Of a DNA stretch of 64,000 nt, positions 33,140-41,719 are shown piece after piece (positions within the stretch are counted from its first letter, which is position 1; the number at the start of each line of letters is the position of its first letter). The notes under the pieces are model-generated. The model did not search any database, was not told the origin of the DNA, and worked only from the letters and a program-made list of their open reading frames with translations. Position numbers and translations under genes: made by a program. Origin of the DNA: Actinophytocola algeriensis (GTDB lineage: Bacteria; Actinomycetota; Actinomycetes; Mycobacteriales; Pseudonocardiaceae); the NCBI RefSeq assembly GCF_014203735.1, contig NZ_JACHJQ010000002.1, positions 186,001 through 250,000 of the forward strand, in the 5' to 3' direction.

Positions 33140-33585
33140 GACCGCGCCGCCTTCCGGACGGCCGCGACGATCGTGTTGTACCCGGTGCAGCGGCACAGGT
33201 TTCCGTCGATCGCGCGGAGGATGTCGTCGTCGGTGGGGTCCGGGGTGGACTCGACCAGTTCCTTCGCCGTGAGGAGCATGCCGGGCAGGCAGAACCCGCA
33301 CTGGAAGCCGAACTCGTCCCAGAACGCCTGTTGCACGGGGTGCAGGTCGTCGCCGTCGGCCAGCGACTCGATGGTCTCGACGGCCGACCCCTCGGCGGAC
33401 AGCGCGAGCACCGAGCACGACTTGGTGGTCTGCCCGTCGACCACGACCGTGCACGCGCCGCAGTCGCCCGTGAGGCAGCCGACGTGGGTGCCGGTGAGAC
33501 CGACCTGCTCGCGGATGGCGTGCACCAGCAACGTCCGGGGGTCGACGTCGATCTCGTGCTCCACGCCGTTGACGGTCAGCTTCAT
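33136..33585 (-). CDS. Molybdenum hydroxylase, [2Fe-2S] subunit
   Basis: A 149-residue iron-sulfur subunit of the xanthine dehydrogenase/CoxS family. The plant-type [2Fe-2S] loop is CLTGDCGACTVVVDG, and the second cluster is QCGFCLPGML with GNLCRCTGY. It passes electrons from the Mo site to the FAD subunit. The gene overlaps the FAD-subunit gene upstream and the NTF2-like gene downstream by 4 nt each. Together with 33582-36703 it forms a complete three-subunit hydroxylase, an enzyme type that puts OH groups on N-heterocycles or aldehydes using water. Confidence 0.95.
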   Translation of the reverse strand: MKLTVNGVEHEIDVDPRTLLVHAIREQVGLTGTHVGCLTGDCGACTVVVDGQTTKSCSVLALSAEGSAVETIESLADGDDLHPVQQAFWDEFGFQCGFCLPGMLLTAKELVESTPDPTDDDILRAIDGNLCRCTGYNTIVAAVRKAARS

Positions 33586-34358
33586 GCTTCCTCCAGTGCG
33601 CCGGCCACCGCACGGGCCGCGATCACGGGTGCGATGCGGGCCCGGTAGTGGCCGGGGGCGAGCACGTCGTCCCACGGCTCGGTGAGCAGCCGGTCCACTT
33701 CGGACCGCAGCCGCGCGCGCCATGACGCCCGCTCGAGTTCCACGACCACCGGCGCGGCCGCCGCGCCGCCCAGCACGACGCGGATCGTGGGCCCCGCGAG
33801 TGCGGCGGCGGTGACGATGGGCCAGCTGCCCTCGACGAGCTTGAACTTCACGTACCCGGGTGCCGCGGCGGTGTCGGGCACGGTGATCGCCGTGAGCACC
33901 TCGTCGGGTTCGCGTGCGGTCCGGAACGCGCCGGCGAAGAACTCGGCGGCCGGGACCTCCCTCGCTCCCCCGCGCCGCGCGAGCCGCATCCGGGCACCCA
34001 GCGCCACCAGGACGGCAGGCACGTCCGACGACGGGTTCGCATAGCTCGCCGACCCGCCCACGGTGCCCCGGTTGCGGATCTGCGGGCCGCCGGTGATGCC
34101 GCGGGCCGCGGTCGCGAGCAACGGCACGTTCGAGCGTGCCAGCTCGGTGTAGGTGGTCATCGCACCGATGACCCACCCGTCGCCGTCCCTGGCGATGCCC
34201 GCGAGACCGGCCTTCGCCAGGTCGACGACCGCCGAGGGCCGCACCCGGCCGTGCGTCATCTCCGGCACGACCATGGTGCCGCCGCCGACCACGACCGCGT
34301 CGCCGTCCGCGAGCGCCGCGGTCACACCGTCCACATCGGCGGGTCTGGTGTACCTCAT
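33582..34358 (-). CDS. Molybdenum hydroxylase, FAD subunit
   Basis: A 258-residue CoxM/XdhB-type FAD-binding subunit. The FAD motifs are DAVVVGGGTMVVPEMTHGRV and RNRGTVGGSASYANPSSDVPAVLVALGA, with the C-terminal CO_deh_flav_C domain after about residue 165. It oxidises the reduced iron-sulfur subunit and hands electrons to NAD or another acceptor. It lies between the small and large subunit genes with ATGA overlaps on both sides. Confidence 0.93.
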   Translation of the reverse strand: MRYTRPADVDGVTAALADGDAVVVGGGTMVVPEMTHGRVRPSAVVDLAKAGLAGIARDGDGWVIGAMTTYTELARSNVPLLATAARGITGGPQIRNRGTVGGSASYANPSSDVPAVLVALGARMRLARRGGAREVPAAEFFAGAFRTAREPDEVLTAITVPDTAAAPGYVKFKLVEGSWPIVTAAALAGPTIRVVLGGAAAAPVVVELERASWRARLRSEVDRLLTEPWDDVLAPGHYRARIAPVIAARAVAGALEEA

Positions 34359-36703
34359 GGGCGTGCCTCGTCGATCAGGGCCAGCACGTTCGGCGGCGAC
34401 AGCGGCACCCCGCGGACGGTGACACCGAACGGCGCCAGCGCGTCCTCGACCGCGTTGGCCACGGCCGCCTGCGCGCCGCCGACCCCGGCCTCACCGGCGC
34501 CCTTGTTGCCGTGCATGGCGAAGGGGCTCGGCGTGACCTGGTGGATCATCCGCAGCAACGGGATGTCCCCGGCCCTCGGCAGCAGGTAGGACTTGAACCG
34601 GTTCGACGCCAGGCTGCCGTCGGCCGCGAACACCAGCTGCTCGGACAGCGCGCTGCCCAGCCCCATCGTGACCGCGCCGCGCGCCTGGCCCTCGACCAGC
34701 GCCGGGTTGATCATGGTGCCGCAGTCGTGGGTCATCACGTAGTCGGCGAGCGTGACCTTGCCGGTCTCCGCGTCGACCTCGACCACGGCCGCGTGCAGGC
34801 TCGACGAGTACGTCGGGTACGGCTGGATGCGGCCCAGCTCGTCCGGCACGTGGTTGATGTTGCCCGGCTTGTAGGCGCGGGTGGACTCCAGCACCGGCTC
34901 GATGTCGCCGATCGCGAACGCGCGGGTCAGGAGTGCCCGCGCCACTTCCGGCACCGGCAGCTCCCTGCCGCCGCCGGACGCGATGCCGTCCCGGATGTCC
35001 ACTTCGGACGTCTCGAACAGCCGCGCAGCCACCGCGAGGAGCTTGGCGCGCACGTCCCGCGCGGCGAGCGTCGCCGAGCCGCCGCCGACGACCATGCTGC
35101 GGCCGCTGAAGTTGCCGAAACCGTTGGGGCAGCGGTCGGTGTCGCCCTGCACCAGCTCGACCCACTCGATCGGCACGCCGAGCTCGGTGGCGACGATCTG
35201 CGCGATGCCGGTGTCGTTGCCGCCGCCGGGCGAGGTGACGCCGGTGAGCACGGTGACCATGCCGGTCACGCTCATCCGGACCGTCGTGGTGTCGAACCCG
35301 GACACGAACGTGCCGGGGCTGTCCGACGACTCGGGCGTCAGCTCGAACCCGAGCCCGACGCCGAGGTACCGGCCGCGCTCCCGCGACTCCGCCTGCCCGC
35401 GCCGGATCCCGGCGTAGTCCACCGCGTCGAGCGTCTTGTCCAGCAGGCCGTCGAAGTCGCCGCTGTCGATGTTGAGGCCGGTGGCCGTGCGGTACGGGAA
35501 CTCCCGCACGAAGTTGCGCCGCCGCACCTCCGCCGGGTCCATGCCCAGCTCACGGGCCACCAGGTCGACCGCACGCTCCATGACGAAGTGCGCGGCGTCC
35601 TTGCCGAACCCGCGCGCGGCGTTGCACGGCGGCTTGTTCGTGCACACGATGTCCAGCTCGACCCGCACGTCCTGGACCGCGTACCCGGACGGCTGCGTGG
35701 TGGCCGACATGTTCGGCATCGCCCAGCCCGCCTGCGCGGTCAGCGCGCCGATGTCGGCGACGATCTCGTTGACCAGCCCGGTGATCCGGCCGTCCGAGGT
35801 GGCGCCCACCCGGAACCGGTGCACCTGCTCGCGGGCACCGGCCATGAGCGTCTCGCGCCGGTCCTCCACCCACTTCACCGGTGCGTCCGCGAGCAGCGAC
35901 AGCAGCGCGACGAGGGTCTCCTCGGGGTGGCCCTGCATCTTCAGCCCGAACGAGCCGCCGACCTTCGCGGTCACGATCCGGATGCGGGACTCGTCGACGC
36001 CGAGGCTGACGGACAGCATCCACCGCAGCTGGTGCGGGTTCTGGCACGACGCGTGCACGGTGAGCCGGTCGCCCTGCCACGACGCGAGGTAGCCGCGTGG
36101 CTCGATCGGCGCGGTGGTGGTGCGGGCGATCCGCAGCTCGCCTTCGACGACCACGTCGGCGGCGGCGAGCGCGGCGTCCGGGTCGCCGGAGCCGTACCGG
36201 TTGTGCGCCACGACGTTGCCCGGCCAGTCCTCGTACAGCCGGGGCGCGTCCTGCGCCATCGCGGCCCGCGCGTCGAGCACGTGCGGCAGCACGTCGTAGG
36301 TGATCCGCACCAGGTCGGCGGCGGCCTGCGCCTCGTGCCGGGACGCGGCGACCACGGCCGCGACCGGCTGCCCGACGTGGACGACCTTGTCGACCTGCAG
36401 GCACCGGATGTCGGTCCGGTTGCCGCCGCGCGCCGCGGGGTCGATGAAGTACGGCACCGGGCCCGCGTGCTTCGCGGCCTCCGCGCCGGTCAGGACCAGC
36501 GCGACCCCGGGCGCGGCCGCCGCGGCGGCCGTGTCGATGGCCCGGATCCGCCCGTGCGCGACCTCGCTCCGGACCACGACCGCGTGCAGGAGCCCCTCGG
36601 GACGGTGGTCGTCGAGGAACAGCGCGCGGCCGGTCAGCAACGCGGCGCCGTCCCGCTTGCGCGGGGACGAACCGATACCGACCCTGGCAGGCAGCGCCGC
36701 CAT
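34355..36703 (-). CDS. Molybdenum hydroxylase, large molybdopterin subunit
   Basis: A 782-residue XdhA/CoxL-type subunit holding molybdopterin cytosine dinucleotide. Seen: the N-terminal domain (GIGSSPRKRDGAALLTGRALF), the Mo-site loop VGGSFGLKMQGHPEE, CNAARGFGKDAAHFVMERAVDLVA, and the catalytic-Glu motif GAGEAGVGGAQAAVANA near the C-terminus. It lacks the AYxCSFR loop of CO dehydrogenase, so it is not a form I CODH. It starts one base inside the AllA-like stop (TGATG). Most probable role: water-dependent hydroxylation of an N-heterocyclic substrate. Confidence 0.94.
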   Translation of the reverse strand: MAALPARVGIGSSPRKRDGAALLTGRALFLDDHRPEGLLHAVVVRSEVAHGRIRAIDTAAAAAAPGVALVLTGAEAAKHAGPVPYFIDPAARGGNRTDIRCLQVDKVVHVGQPVAAVVAASRHEAQAAADLVRITYDVLPHVLDARAAMAQDAPRLYEDWPGNVVAHNRYGSGDPDAALAAADVVVEGELRIARTTTAPIEPRGYLASWQGDRLTVHASCQNPHQLRWMLSVSLGVDESRIRIVTAKVGGSFGLKMQGHPEETLVALLSLLADAPVKWVEDRRETLMAGAREQVHRFRVGATSDGRITGLVNEIVADIGALTAQAGWAMPNMSATTQPSGYAVQDVRVELDIVCTNKPPCNAARGFGKDAAHFVMERAVDLVARELGMDPAEVRRRNFVREFPYRTATGLNIDSGDFDGLLDKTLDAVDYAGIRRGQAESRERGRYLGVGLGFELTPESSDSPGTFVSGFDTTTVRMSVTGMVTVLTGVTSPGGGNDTGIAQIVATELGVPIEWVELVQGDTDRCPNGFGNFSGRSMVVGGGSATLAARDVRAKLLAVAARLFETSEVDIRDGIASGGGRELPVPEVARALLTRAFAIGDIEPVLESTRAYKPGNINHVPDELGRIQPYPTYSSSLHAAVVEVDAETGKVTLADYVMTHDCGTMINPALVEGQARGAVTMGLGSALSEQLVFAADGSLASNRFKSYLLPRAGDIPLLRMIHQVTPSPFAMHGNKGAGEAGVGGAQAAVANAVEDALAPFGVTVRGVPLSPPNVLALIDEARP

Positions 36704-37278
36704 CAGGGCATCGCCACCCGCAGGCGCTTCCCGGTGCGGTACACGGGGTTGCGCTTGTCCACGTCGAGCTTGTGCACCTCACCGTTGCCGTCCACAGCGG
36801 ACTGGAGGCCGCCGGTGACGCCGGGTGTGCTGGTGATGAAGAACTTCTGGCCGTCCTTGGTGGGGAACGGCGGTTCGTGCCAGGTGCCGCGGTGGATGTT
36901 GAGGATCACGTCGCCGGGCACGAGGAACGCGCGAATCGCTGAGAACGCGGGGAAGTCGTCCACGAGTGGTGCGTCCGGCGGTGCCACGACGGAGACGAAC
37001 GGGTCGCCGTTCAGCGGGATGAACGTCTGCGTCATGCCGTGGTGGCGTTCCATGTACCGGATGTCGCCGCCGCGGTAGCCGACCCGGAACAGGATGAACT
37101 CGGGCCGCTCGTCGGCCTGCAGCACGACCGGGCCGTGGATGGCGTTCCGGCCGTTGTACAGGTCGATCGGCAGCTTCGGGGTGTCGTCGAGCGACACGAC
37201 CTCGCCGAACGGGGCGAACGCCTCGGCCGTGACCGGCTCGGGAGTGATGGTGTGCACGTCGATCTCGGTGTCGGTCAT
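36703..37278 (-). CDS. Ureidoglycolate lyase (AllA)-like protein
   Basis: A 191-residue cupin-like protein of the AllA family (AEAFAPFGEVVSLD, MERHHGMTQTFIPLNG, LVPGDVILNIHRGTWHEPPFP). The authentic enzyme splits ureidoglycolate to glyoxylate and urea. Here the setting is not an allantoin operon: no allantoicase, urease or ureidoglycine gene is present. It may act on another N-acyl aminal or ureido intermediate released by the amidohydrolase. It begins 10 nt after the second PrpD gene. Confidence 0.83.
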   Translation of the reverse strand: MTDTEIDVHTITPEPVTAEAFAPFGEVVSLDDTPKLPIDLYNGRNAIHGPVVLQADERPEFILFRVGYRGGDIRYMERHHGMTQTFIPLNGDPFVSVVAPPDAPLVDDFPAFSAIRAFLVPGDVILNIHRGTWHEPPFPTKDGQKFFITSTPGVTGGLQSAVDGNGEVHKLDVDKRNPVYRTGKRLRVAMP

Positions 37279-37288
37279 CGGGTTCTCC

Positions 37289-38656
37289 TCACGGGCGGGT
37301 GGCCAGCGGCACGGTCACGGCACGCACGGGCGTGGCCTCGGGTGGGGCGAGCAGCAGGTCCGCGGTCTGCTTCGCGATGCGCTCGCCGAACGCGGAGCCG
37401 ACGTAGCCGTCGAACTTGGCGAGCAGCTGGTCGCGGGTGAGCGGGGCACGGCTGTCACCGGCGGGGACGTCCACGGTCCGCGTGTGCTCCGTGCCGTCGG
37501 CGGTGGTGATGGTGACGCGGGTGGCGGTGTACTCGGGGTACTTCGCCTCCAGGTCGGCGGCCGGCCGCAGCCGCACCAGATCGGCGACGCGGAGCACGGC
37601 CGGGTCGGTCCGGCGGTCCTGCGAGTACTGGGCACCGCCCACGTCCCGGTCGGCCACGGCCGCGCCCACCACGTACGGCAGGCTCAACGTGCAGGCCACT
37701 GTGGACGGATCGGTCCCGACCGGGCGGTCGACGAGCAGGAGCGCGATGTCGTAGATCTCCACGTCCACGTCGGTGATCGCGGCCGGGTCGAGGTCGTGCT
37801 CGACCGCCAGCTCCACGGCTGCCTGCGCGGCGCCGTGCGTGTGCCTGCAGCCGGCGAACCGCTTCTGGTGCACGTCGAGGATCGTCCACTCGGCGCCGAG
37901 GTCGTCGGTCGTGTCGGTGACCGGTTCGCCGCCGAGCACGGCGACCAGGCCGCGGGGGTGCTCGACCACCTCGCGCCACCCGGTCAGCCCGGCCGCGGCG
38001 TGCTGCGCGCCCTCGACCCCGGCCCGCGCGAGCTGACCGGCGAACGCGGGCTTCGCCGACGGTCCGGCGAAGATCGACTCGATGAGGACGGCCGGTGCGA
38101 AGAACGCGGCCGCGCCGATCGCGTCGGCGATCCCGTCCTCCCCGAGCCCCAGCAGCTTCGCGCATCCCGCGGCGGCGCCGAACGTCGCCGCGAACGGGAA
38201 CCAGCCCGCCTGGGTCGCCCTCGGGTGGGCGGCGCGGCCGATCCGGTCGGACACCTCGTAGGCGACGACCGCGGCGGTCAGCAGGTCACGCAGGTCGGCG
38301 CCGGTCTCCTCGGCGACCGCGAGCAGCGCGGGCAGCGTGTGGGACGGGTGGAAGCCGCCGAAGCGGTAGCCGTCCTGGTGCTCGAACACGTCGGCGGCCG
38401 CACCGTTGCAGTAGGCCGCGTCCGGCGCGGGCGCGGAGAACCCCGCGCCGATCACGGTGGCGGCGGGCCTCCCACCACGGGCCCGCACGAGATCGGTGAT
38501 CACCGCGACCTCCGGGGTGCGGGCCCCGCCGACCGCGGCGCCGACGAAGTCGGTGAGCAACGCGCCCGCCTTCGCGACCACGGCGTCCGGCAGGTCCGCG
38601 TAGGACAGCCGGGCCGCGAACGCGGCCATCGCCCTCGTGCCGGGAACGGCTGTCAC
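37289..38656 (-). CDS. MmgE/PrpD family protein 2
   Basis: A 455-residue second member of the MmgE/PrpD fold (AAFAARLSYADLPDAVV, AAADVFEHQDGYRFGGFHPSHTLPALLAVAEE, AFFAPAVLIESIFAGPSAKPAFAGQLARAG, HQKRFAGCRHTHGAAQAAVELA). It has the HPSHTLPA segment typical of the family instead of the DYDDTHLPS segment found in paralogue 1. Enzymes of this family dehydrate, isomerise or decarboxylate polycarboxylates and also epimerise iminodisuccinate. The start overlaps the ABC ATPase stop by 4 nt. Confidence 0.85.
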   Translation of the reverse strand: MTAVPGTRAMAAFAARLSYADLPDAVVAKAGALLTDFVGAAVGGARTPEVAVITDLVRARGGRPAATVIGAGFSAPAPDAAYCNGAAADVFEHQDGYRFGGFHPSHTLPALLAVAEETGADLRDLLTAAVVAYEVSDRIGRAAHPRATQAGWFPFAATFGAAAGCAKLLGLGEDGIADAIGAAAFFAPAVLIESIFAGPSAKPAFAGQLARAGVEGAQHAAAGLTGWREVVEHPRGLVAVLGGEPVTDTTDDLGAEWTILDVHQKRFAGCRHTHGAAQAAVELAVEHDLDPAAITDVDVEIYDIALLLVDRPVGTDPSTVACTLSLPYVVGAAVADRDVGGAQYSQDRRTDPAVLRVADLVRLRPAADLEAKYPEYTATRVTITTADGTEHTRTVDVPAGDSRAPLTRDQLLAKFDGYVGSAFGERIAKQTADLLLAPPEATPVRAVTVPLATRP

Positions 38657-39459
38657 GCGTGCCCGCCGAGCTGCTTGCGCAGTTGACCGGTCATCTCGCC
38701 GAACCGCGCATCGGCTGCCACCGACAGGTCACGCGGCCGTGCGAAGTCGACCTCGACGATGTCCTGCACGCGGCCCGGCCGCTGGGACAGCAGCACGACC
38801 CGGTCGGCGAGGAACACGGCCTCGGAGATCGAGTGGGTGACCAGCACGATCGTCTTGCCGGTCTCCTGCCACAGCCGCTGCAGCAGCAGGTTCATCGAGT
38901 CGCGGGTCATCGCGTCGAGCGCGCCGAACGGCTCGTCCATCAGCAGGATCGACGGGCGGTGGATGAGCGCACGGGCGATCGCGACGCGCTGCTGCATGCC
39001 GCCGGAGAGCTGCTTCGGGTAGTGGTCGAGGAAGTCCTCCAGGCCCACGAGCCCGGCCAGCTCCTCCGCGCGCCGCTTCCGCTCGGCACGGCCGATCCCC
39101 TTGGCCTCCAGCGGAAGCGCGATGTTGCGCCACACCTTCCGCCACGGCATCAGGTTCGGTGCCTGGAACACGAACCCGAGCGAGCCGAGCGCGTCCCGGG
39201 CCGGCTTCGCGTCGCGGCCGGTGAACAGCGGCTTGCCGCCGATCTCGATAGTGCCCTCGGTGGGCGAGATGAGCCCGGCGAGCATCCGCAGGAGCGTCGT
39301 CTTGCCGCACCCGGACGGGCCGAGCAACACGACGAACTCGCCCGGCCGCACCTCCAGGTCGGTGGGCAGCAGCGCCTGCACGGGGCCGGCGCTCGCGGCG
39401 TAGGTCTTGCCGACGCCACGCACGGAGATCGCGTCGCCCGCGATCACGTTCTCGCTCAT
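38653..39459 (-). CDS. ABC transporter ATP-binding protein (SsuB/TauB/NMT1 type)
   Basis: A 268-residue ATPase. Walker A is GPSGCGKTTLL, the signature is QLSGGMQQRVAIARAL, Walker B is ILLMDEPFGALD, and the switch His is LVTHSISEA. It energises the permease at 42809 and the binding protein at 41720. The ATG at 39459 (MSENVIAGD) was chosen over an upstream in-frame start. It is separated from its permease by two enzyme genes, so transport and catabolism genes are interleaved in the same transcript. Confidence 0.92.
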   Translation of the reverse strand: MSENVIAGDAISVRGVGKTYAASAGPVQALLPTDLEVRPGEFVVLLGPSGCGKTTLLRMLAGLISPTEGTIEIGGKPLFTGRDAKPARDALGSLGFVFQAPNLMPWRKVWRNIALPLEAKGIGRAERKRRAEELAGLVGLEDFLDHYPKQLSGGMQQRVAIARALIHRPSILLMDEPFGALDAMTRDSMNLLLQRLWQETGKTIVLVTHSISEAVFLADRVVLLSQRPGRVQDIVEVDFARPRDLSVAADARFGEMTGQLRKQLGGHA

Positions 39460-39512
39460 CGCACTCTCCCGGATGGTGCTGTCAGTCACGATGTTCGCTC
39501 CGCAAGCTTCGC

Positions 39513-40283
39513 TCAGTCGACATACGCCTGCCTCGCCAGCTCGTCCCACGCGCCGCCCGGCGCGGGGTCCCGGTACTCGGTGGTGGTGGCCGCGTCGGAC
39601 CGGATGAACGACATCGTCCCGCCGCGGGAGTAGAGCGGCCCGTGGAAGATGCCCGGCGAGCGGAAGAAGTACGAGCCCTCCCGCATCACGCCGCGGGCAC
39701 CCATGAGGACGTCGCCGTAGATCTTGTAGGACTCCTCGTAGACCGGGTGCGACTCCTCGGACTCCGACCGCCAGCCCGGCATCATCGCGGCCAGGTAGAT
39801 GTAGGCGCGGTCGTCCTTCCGCAGTGTCTTGAGCATGGCGCCGGGCCGCAGCTCGACCTCACCACTCCACGTCGCCGGTGTCCACTGGAGACGTTCGGTG
39901 TGGGTGACGGAGATGGCGCCCGGGTCCCCCTCACCGGGTCCGAACACCGGGGTCGTCCAGAACCCGCAGTACAGGACCAGCCCGCGCACACCCGGCACCA
40001 GGTCCAGCTCGGCGCCCGCCGCGATGTGCACGTAGTCGTTGACCTCGATCGTCTCGCCGTTCAGCACCCCGCCCCCGGCGAGCACGTACGCGTCCAGCTC
40101 GGCGGCGAGCACCCCGCGCTGCGGGTCGACGACCCGCTGCACGGCCGTCTCGGCGCCGTCGCCGAGGTCCCGGCTCAGCACCCGCTTGCGGCCGCCGCCG
40201 AGGAACCCGAACTCACCCTCGGCCGGCCGTTCCCACGGCACGTCCGCGCTGTCGATGAAGTCCACATCGGACCGGTTCCACAT
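39513..40283 (-). CDS. Double-domain cupin protein
   Basis: A 256-residue cytosolic protein of two cupin-like beta barrels (DAYVLAGGGVLNGETIEVNDYVHIAAGAELDLVP and GVMREGSYFFRSPGIFHGPLYSRGG). It resembles the DUF4437 group, but the family name is uncertain. It could be a small dioxygenase, an isomerase or a substrate-binding protein. It starts one base inside the FAD-dehydrogenase stop (TGATG). A 53-bp gap follows before the ATPase gene. Confidence 0.78.
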   Translation of the reverse strand: MWNRSDVDFIDSADVPWERPAEGEFGFLGGGRKRVLSRDLGDGAETAVQRVVDPQRGVLAAELDAYVLAGGGVLNGETIEVNDYVHIAAGAELDLVPGVRGLVLYCGFWTTPVFGPGEGDPGAISVTHTERLQWTPATWSGEVELRPGAMLKTLRKDDRAYIYLAAMMPGWRSESEESHPVYEESYKIYGDVLMGARGVMREGSYFFRSPGIFHGPLYSRGGTMSFIRSDAATTTEYRDPAPGGAWDELARQAYVD

Positions 40284-41719
40284 CACGCACTCCCAGCTGC
40301 ACGGCGGCCGATGAGCCGCCCGAACGACAACGCGGGCGTCACGCTCATCCCGCTCACGAACGACTTGCCCGACAGCGTGCTGCCGCCGAGCACCTCCCCC
40401 GCCGCGTACAGGTTCTCCACGGGACCCGACCCGCCGACGACGCGCAGGTCCTTGTCGACGACCAGCCCCGCCGGGCTCTTCAACGTCGACCCGTGGTTGC
40501 GGACCGCGTAGTACGGGGCGCGCTCGATGGGCAGCGGCAGGTGCTCGCGTCCCAGCTGGTCCACACCGGACGCGACCGCGGCGTTGTACTCCTCGACCGA
40601 GCGGGTGAGCCCCGCCGGGTCCACCCCGGCCAGCTCGCCCAGTTCCTCGATCGTGTCGGCGGTGGCGAACGACGGGTGCGTCGCGAACGCCTCCGACAGG
40701 TCCTCCTCGGCCCAGCTCGGGAACAGCGCGGGTGCCTTCTGCCGCACCGCGTCGTCGTAGACCACCCAGAACCGCAGGCCGGGCTGGTCGAGCAAGGCCC
40801 TCTCCCGGACGTCGACACTGTCGGTGTCCTCGGCGACGAACCGCTCCCCCCGCTCGTTGACGTGGATCTCCCACGGCAGCCGCGACTGCGGCGTGAGCTG
40901 CGGGTAGTCGTCGAGCGGGACTGTCCTCGACGGACTGTCGGGCAGCAGGACACCGCCGTAGGTGGGCAGGAACAGGTCGCCGCCGCGGGTGGTGGCGCCG
41001 AGGTCGAGCGCGGCGAGCAGGCCGGTGCCGGTCGACGTCGGCGCGCCCGGTCCCACCAGTGGCGCACCGCCGGTGAGCTGCGGGAACAGTTCAGCGTTGC
41101 CCGAGTAGCCGCCGCTGGTCAGCAGCACGTGGTCCGCGTCGAGGTCGGCACGCACCCCGTCCGGCCCGAACACGGTCACGCCCGCCACCCGGTTCGGACC
41201 GTCGGCGCGCAGCGCGGTAACCGTCGTGTTGAGCAGCAACGTCACCGAGCCCTCGGCACACACCCGCTCGAACCGCGGGATCAGGACCTCCAGCACGGAG
41301 TTCCCGCCGCGCGTGCCCCAGTAGGTGCGGGGCAGCGTGTACGGCTCGTGGAAGTAGAGGATCGCGGGCGCCGCCGGGTCCATGTCGAACCCGGCGGACA
41401 TCAGCCAGTCCACGGTCTCCGGCGCGTGGTCGACCGCGAGCCGCACCAGCTCCGGGTCCGCGGTGTTCTTGCTGATCCGCATCACGTCGTCGAAGTGCAG
41501 GTCGGGGCTGTCGTGGATGCCGCGTTCGCGCTGCAGCGCGGTGCCACCCGCGGACAGCTGCGCCCACGAGCGCCACAGCGTGCCGCCGACCTGGTCGGCC
41601 TGCTCGACGACGGTCACCCGCAACCCGTGCCGGGCGGCCTCGATCGCCGCGGGCAGTCCCGCGGTGCCCGCGCCGACGATCAGCAGGTCGGCCTTCGCGG
41701 CGTCGATGTCGTCACCCAC
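40283..41719 (-). CDS. FAD-dependent oxidoreductase (fumarate reductase/tricarballylate dehydrogenase/KstD family)
   Basis: A 478-residue FAD_binding_2-type flavoprotein. The N-terminal dinucleotide fold is DLLIVGAGTAGLPAAIEAARHG, followed by GGTLWRSWAQLSAGG. The C-terminal FAD loop is ENLYAAGEVLGGSTLSGKSF. Members reduce or oxidise C=C bonds next to carboxyl or keto groups. The start is GTG at 41719, immediately after the upstream TGA. A likely role is alpha,beta-dehydrogenation of an opened-ring dicarboxylate. Confidence 0.87.
   Translation of the reverse strand: MGDDIDAAKADLLIVGAGTAGLPAAIEAARHGLRVTVVEQADQVGGTLWRSWAQLSAGGTALQRERGIHDSPDLHFDDVMRISKNTADPELVRLAVDHAPETVDWLMSAGFDMDPAAPAILYFHEPYTLPRTYWGTRGGNSVLEVLIPRFERVCAEGSVTLLLNTTVTALRADGPNRVAGVTVFGPDGVRADLDADHVLLTSGGYSGNAELFPQLTGGAPLVGPGAPTSTGTGLLAALDLGATTRGGDLFLPTYGGVLLPDSPSRTVPLDDYPQLTPQSRLPWEIHVNERGERFVAEDTDSVDVRERALLDQPGLRFWVVYDDAVRQKAPALFPSWAEEDLSEAFATHPSFATADTIEELGELAGVDPAGLTRSVEEYNAAVASGVDQLGREHLPLPIERAPYYAVRNHGSTLKSPAGLVVDKDLRVVGGSGPVENLYAAGEVLGGSTLSGKSFVSGMSVTPALSFGRLIGRRAAGSA

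Noticed and set aside
34355-36703. Form I CO dehydrogenase identity for the three-subunit molybdenum enzyme
   Set aside because: The diagnostic AYxCSFR active-site loop is absent. The enzyme belongs to the general xanthine-dehydrogenase/aromatic hydroxylase group.
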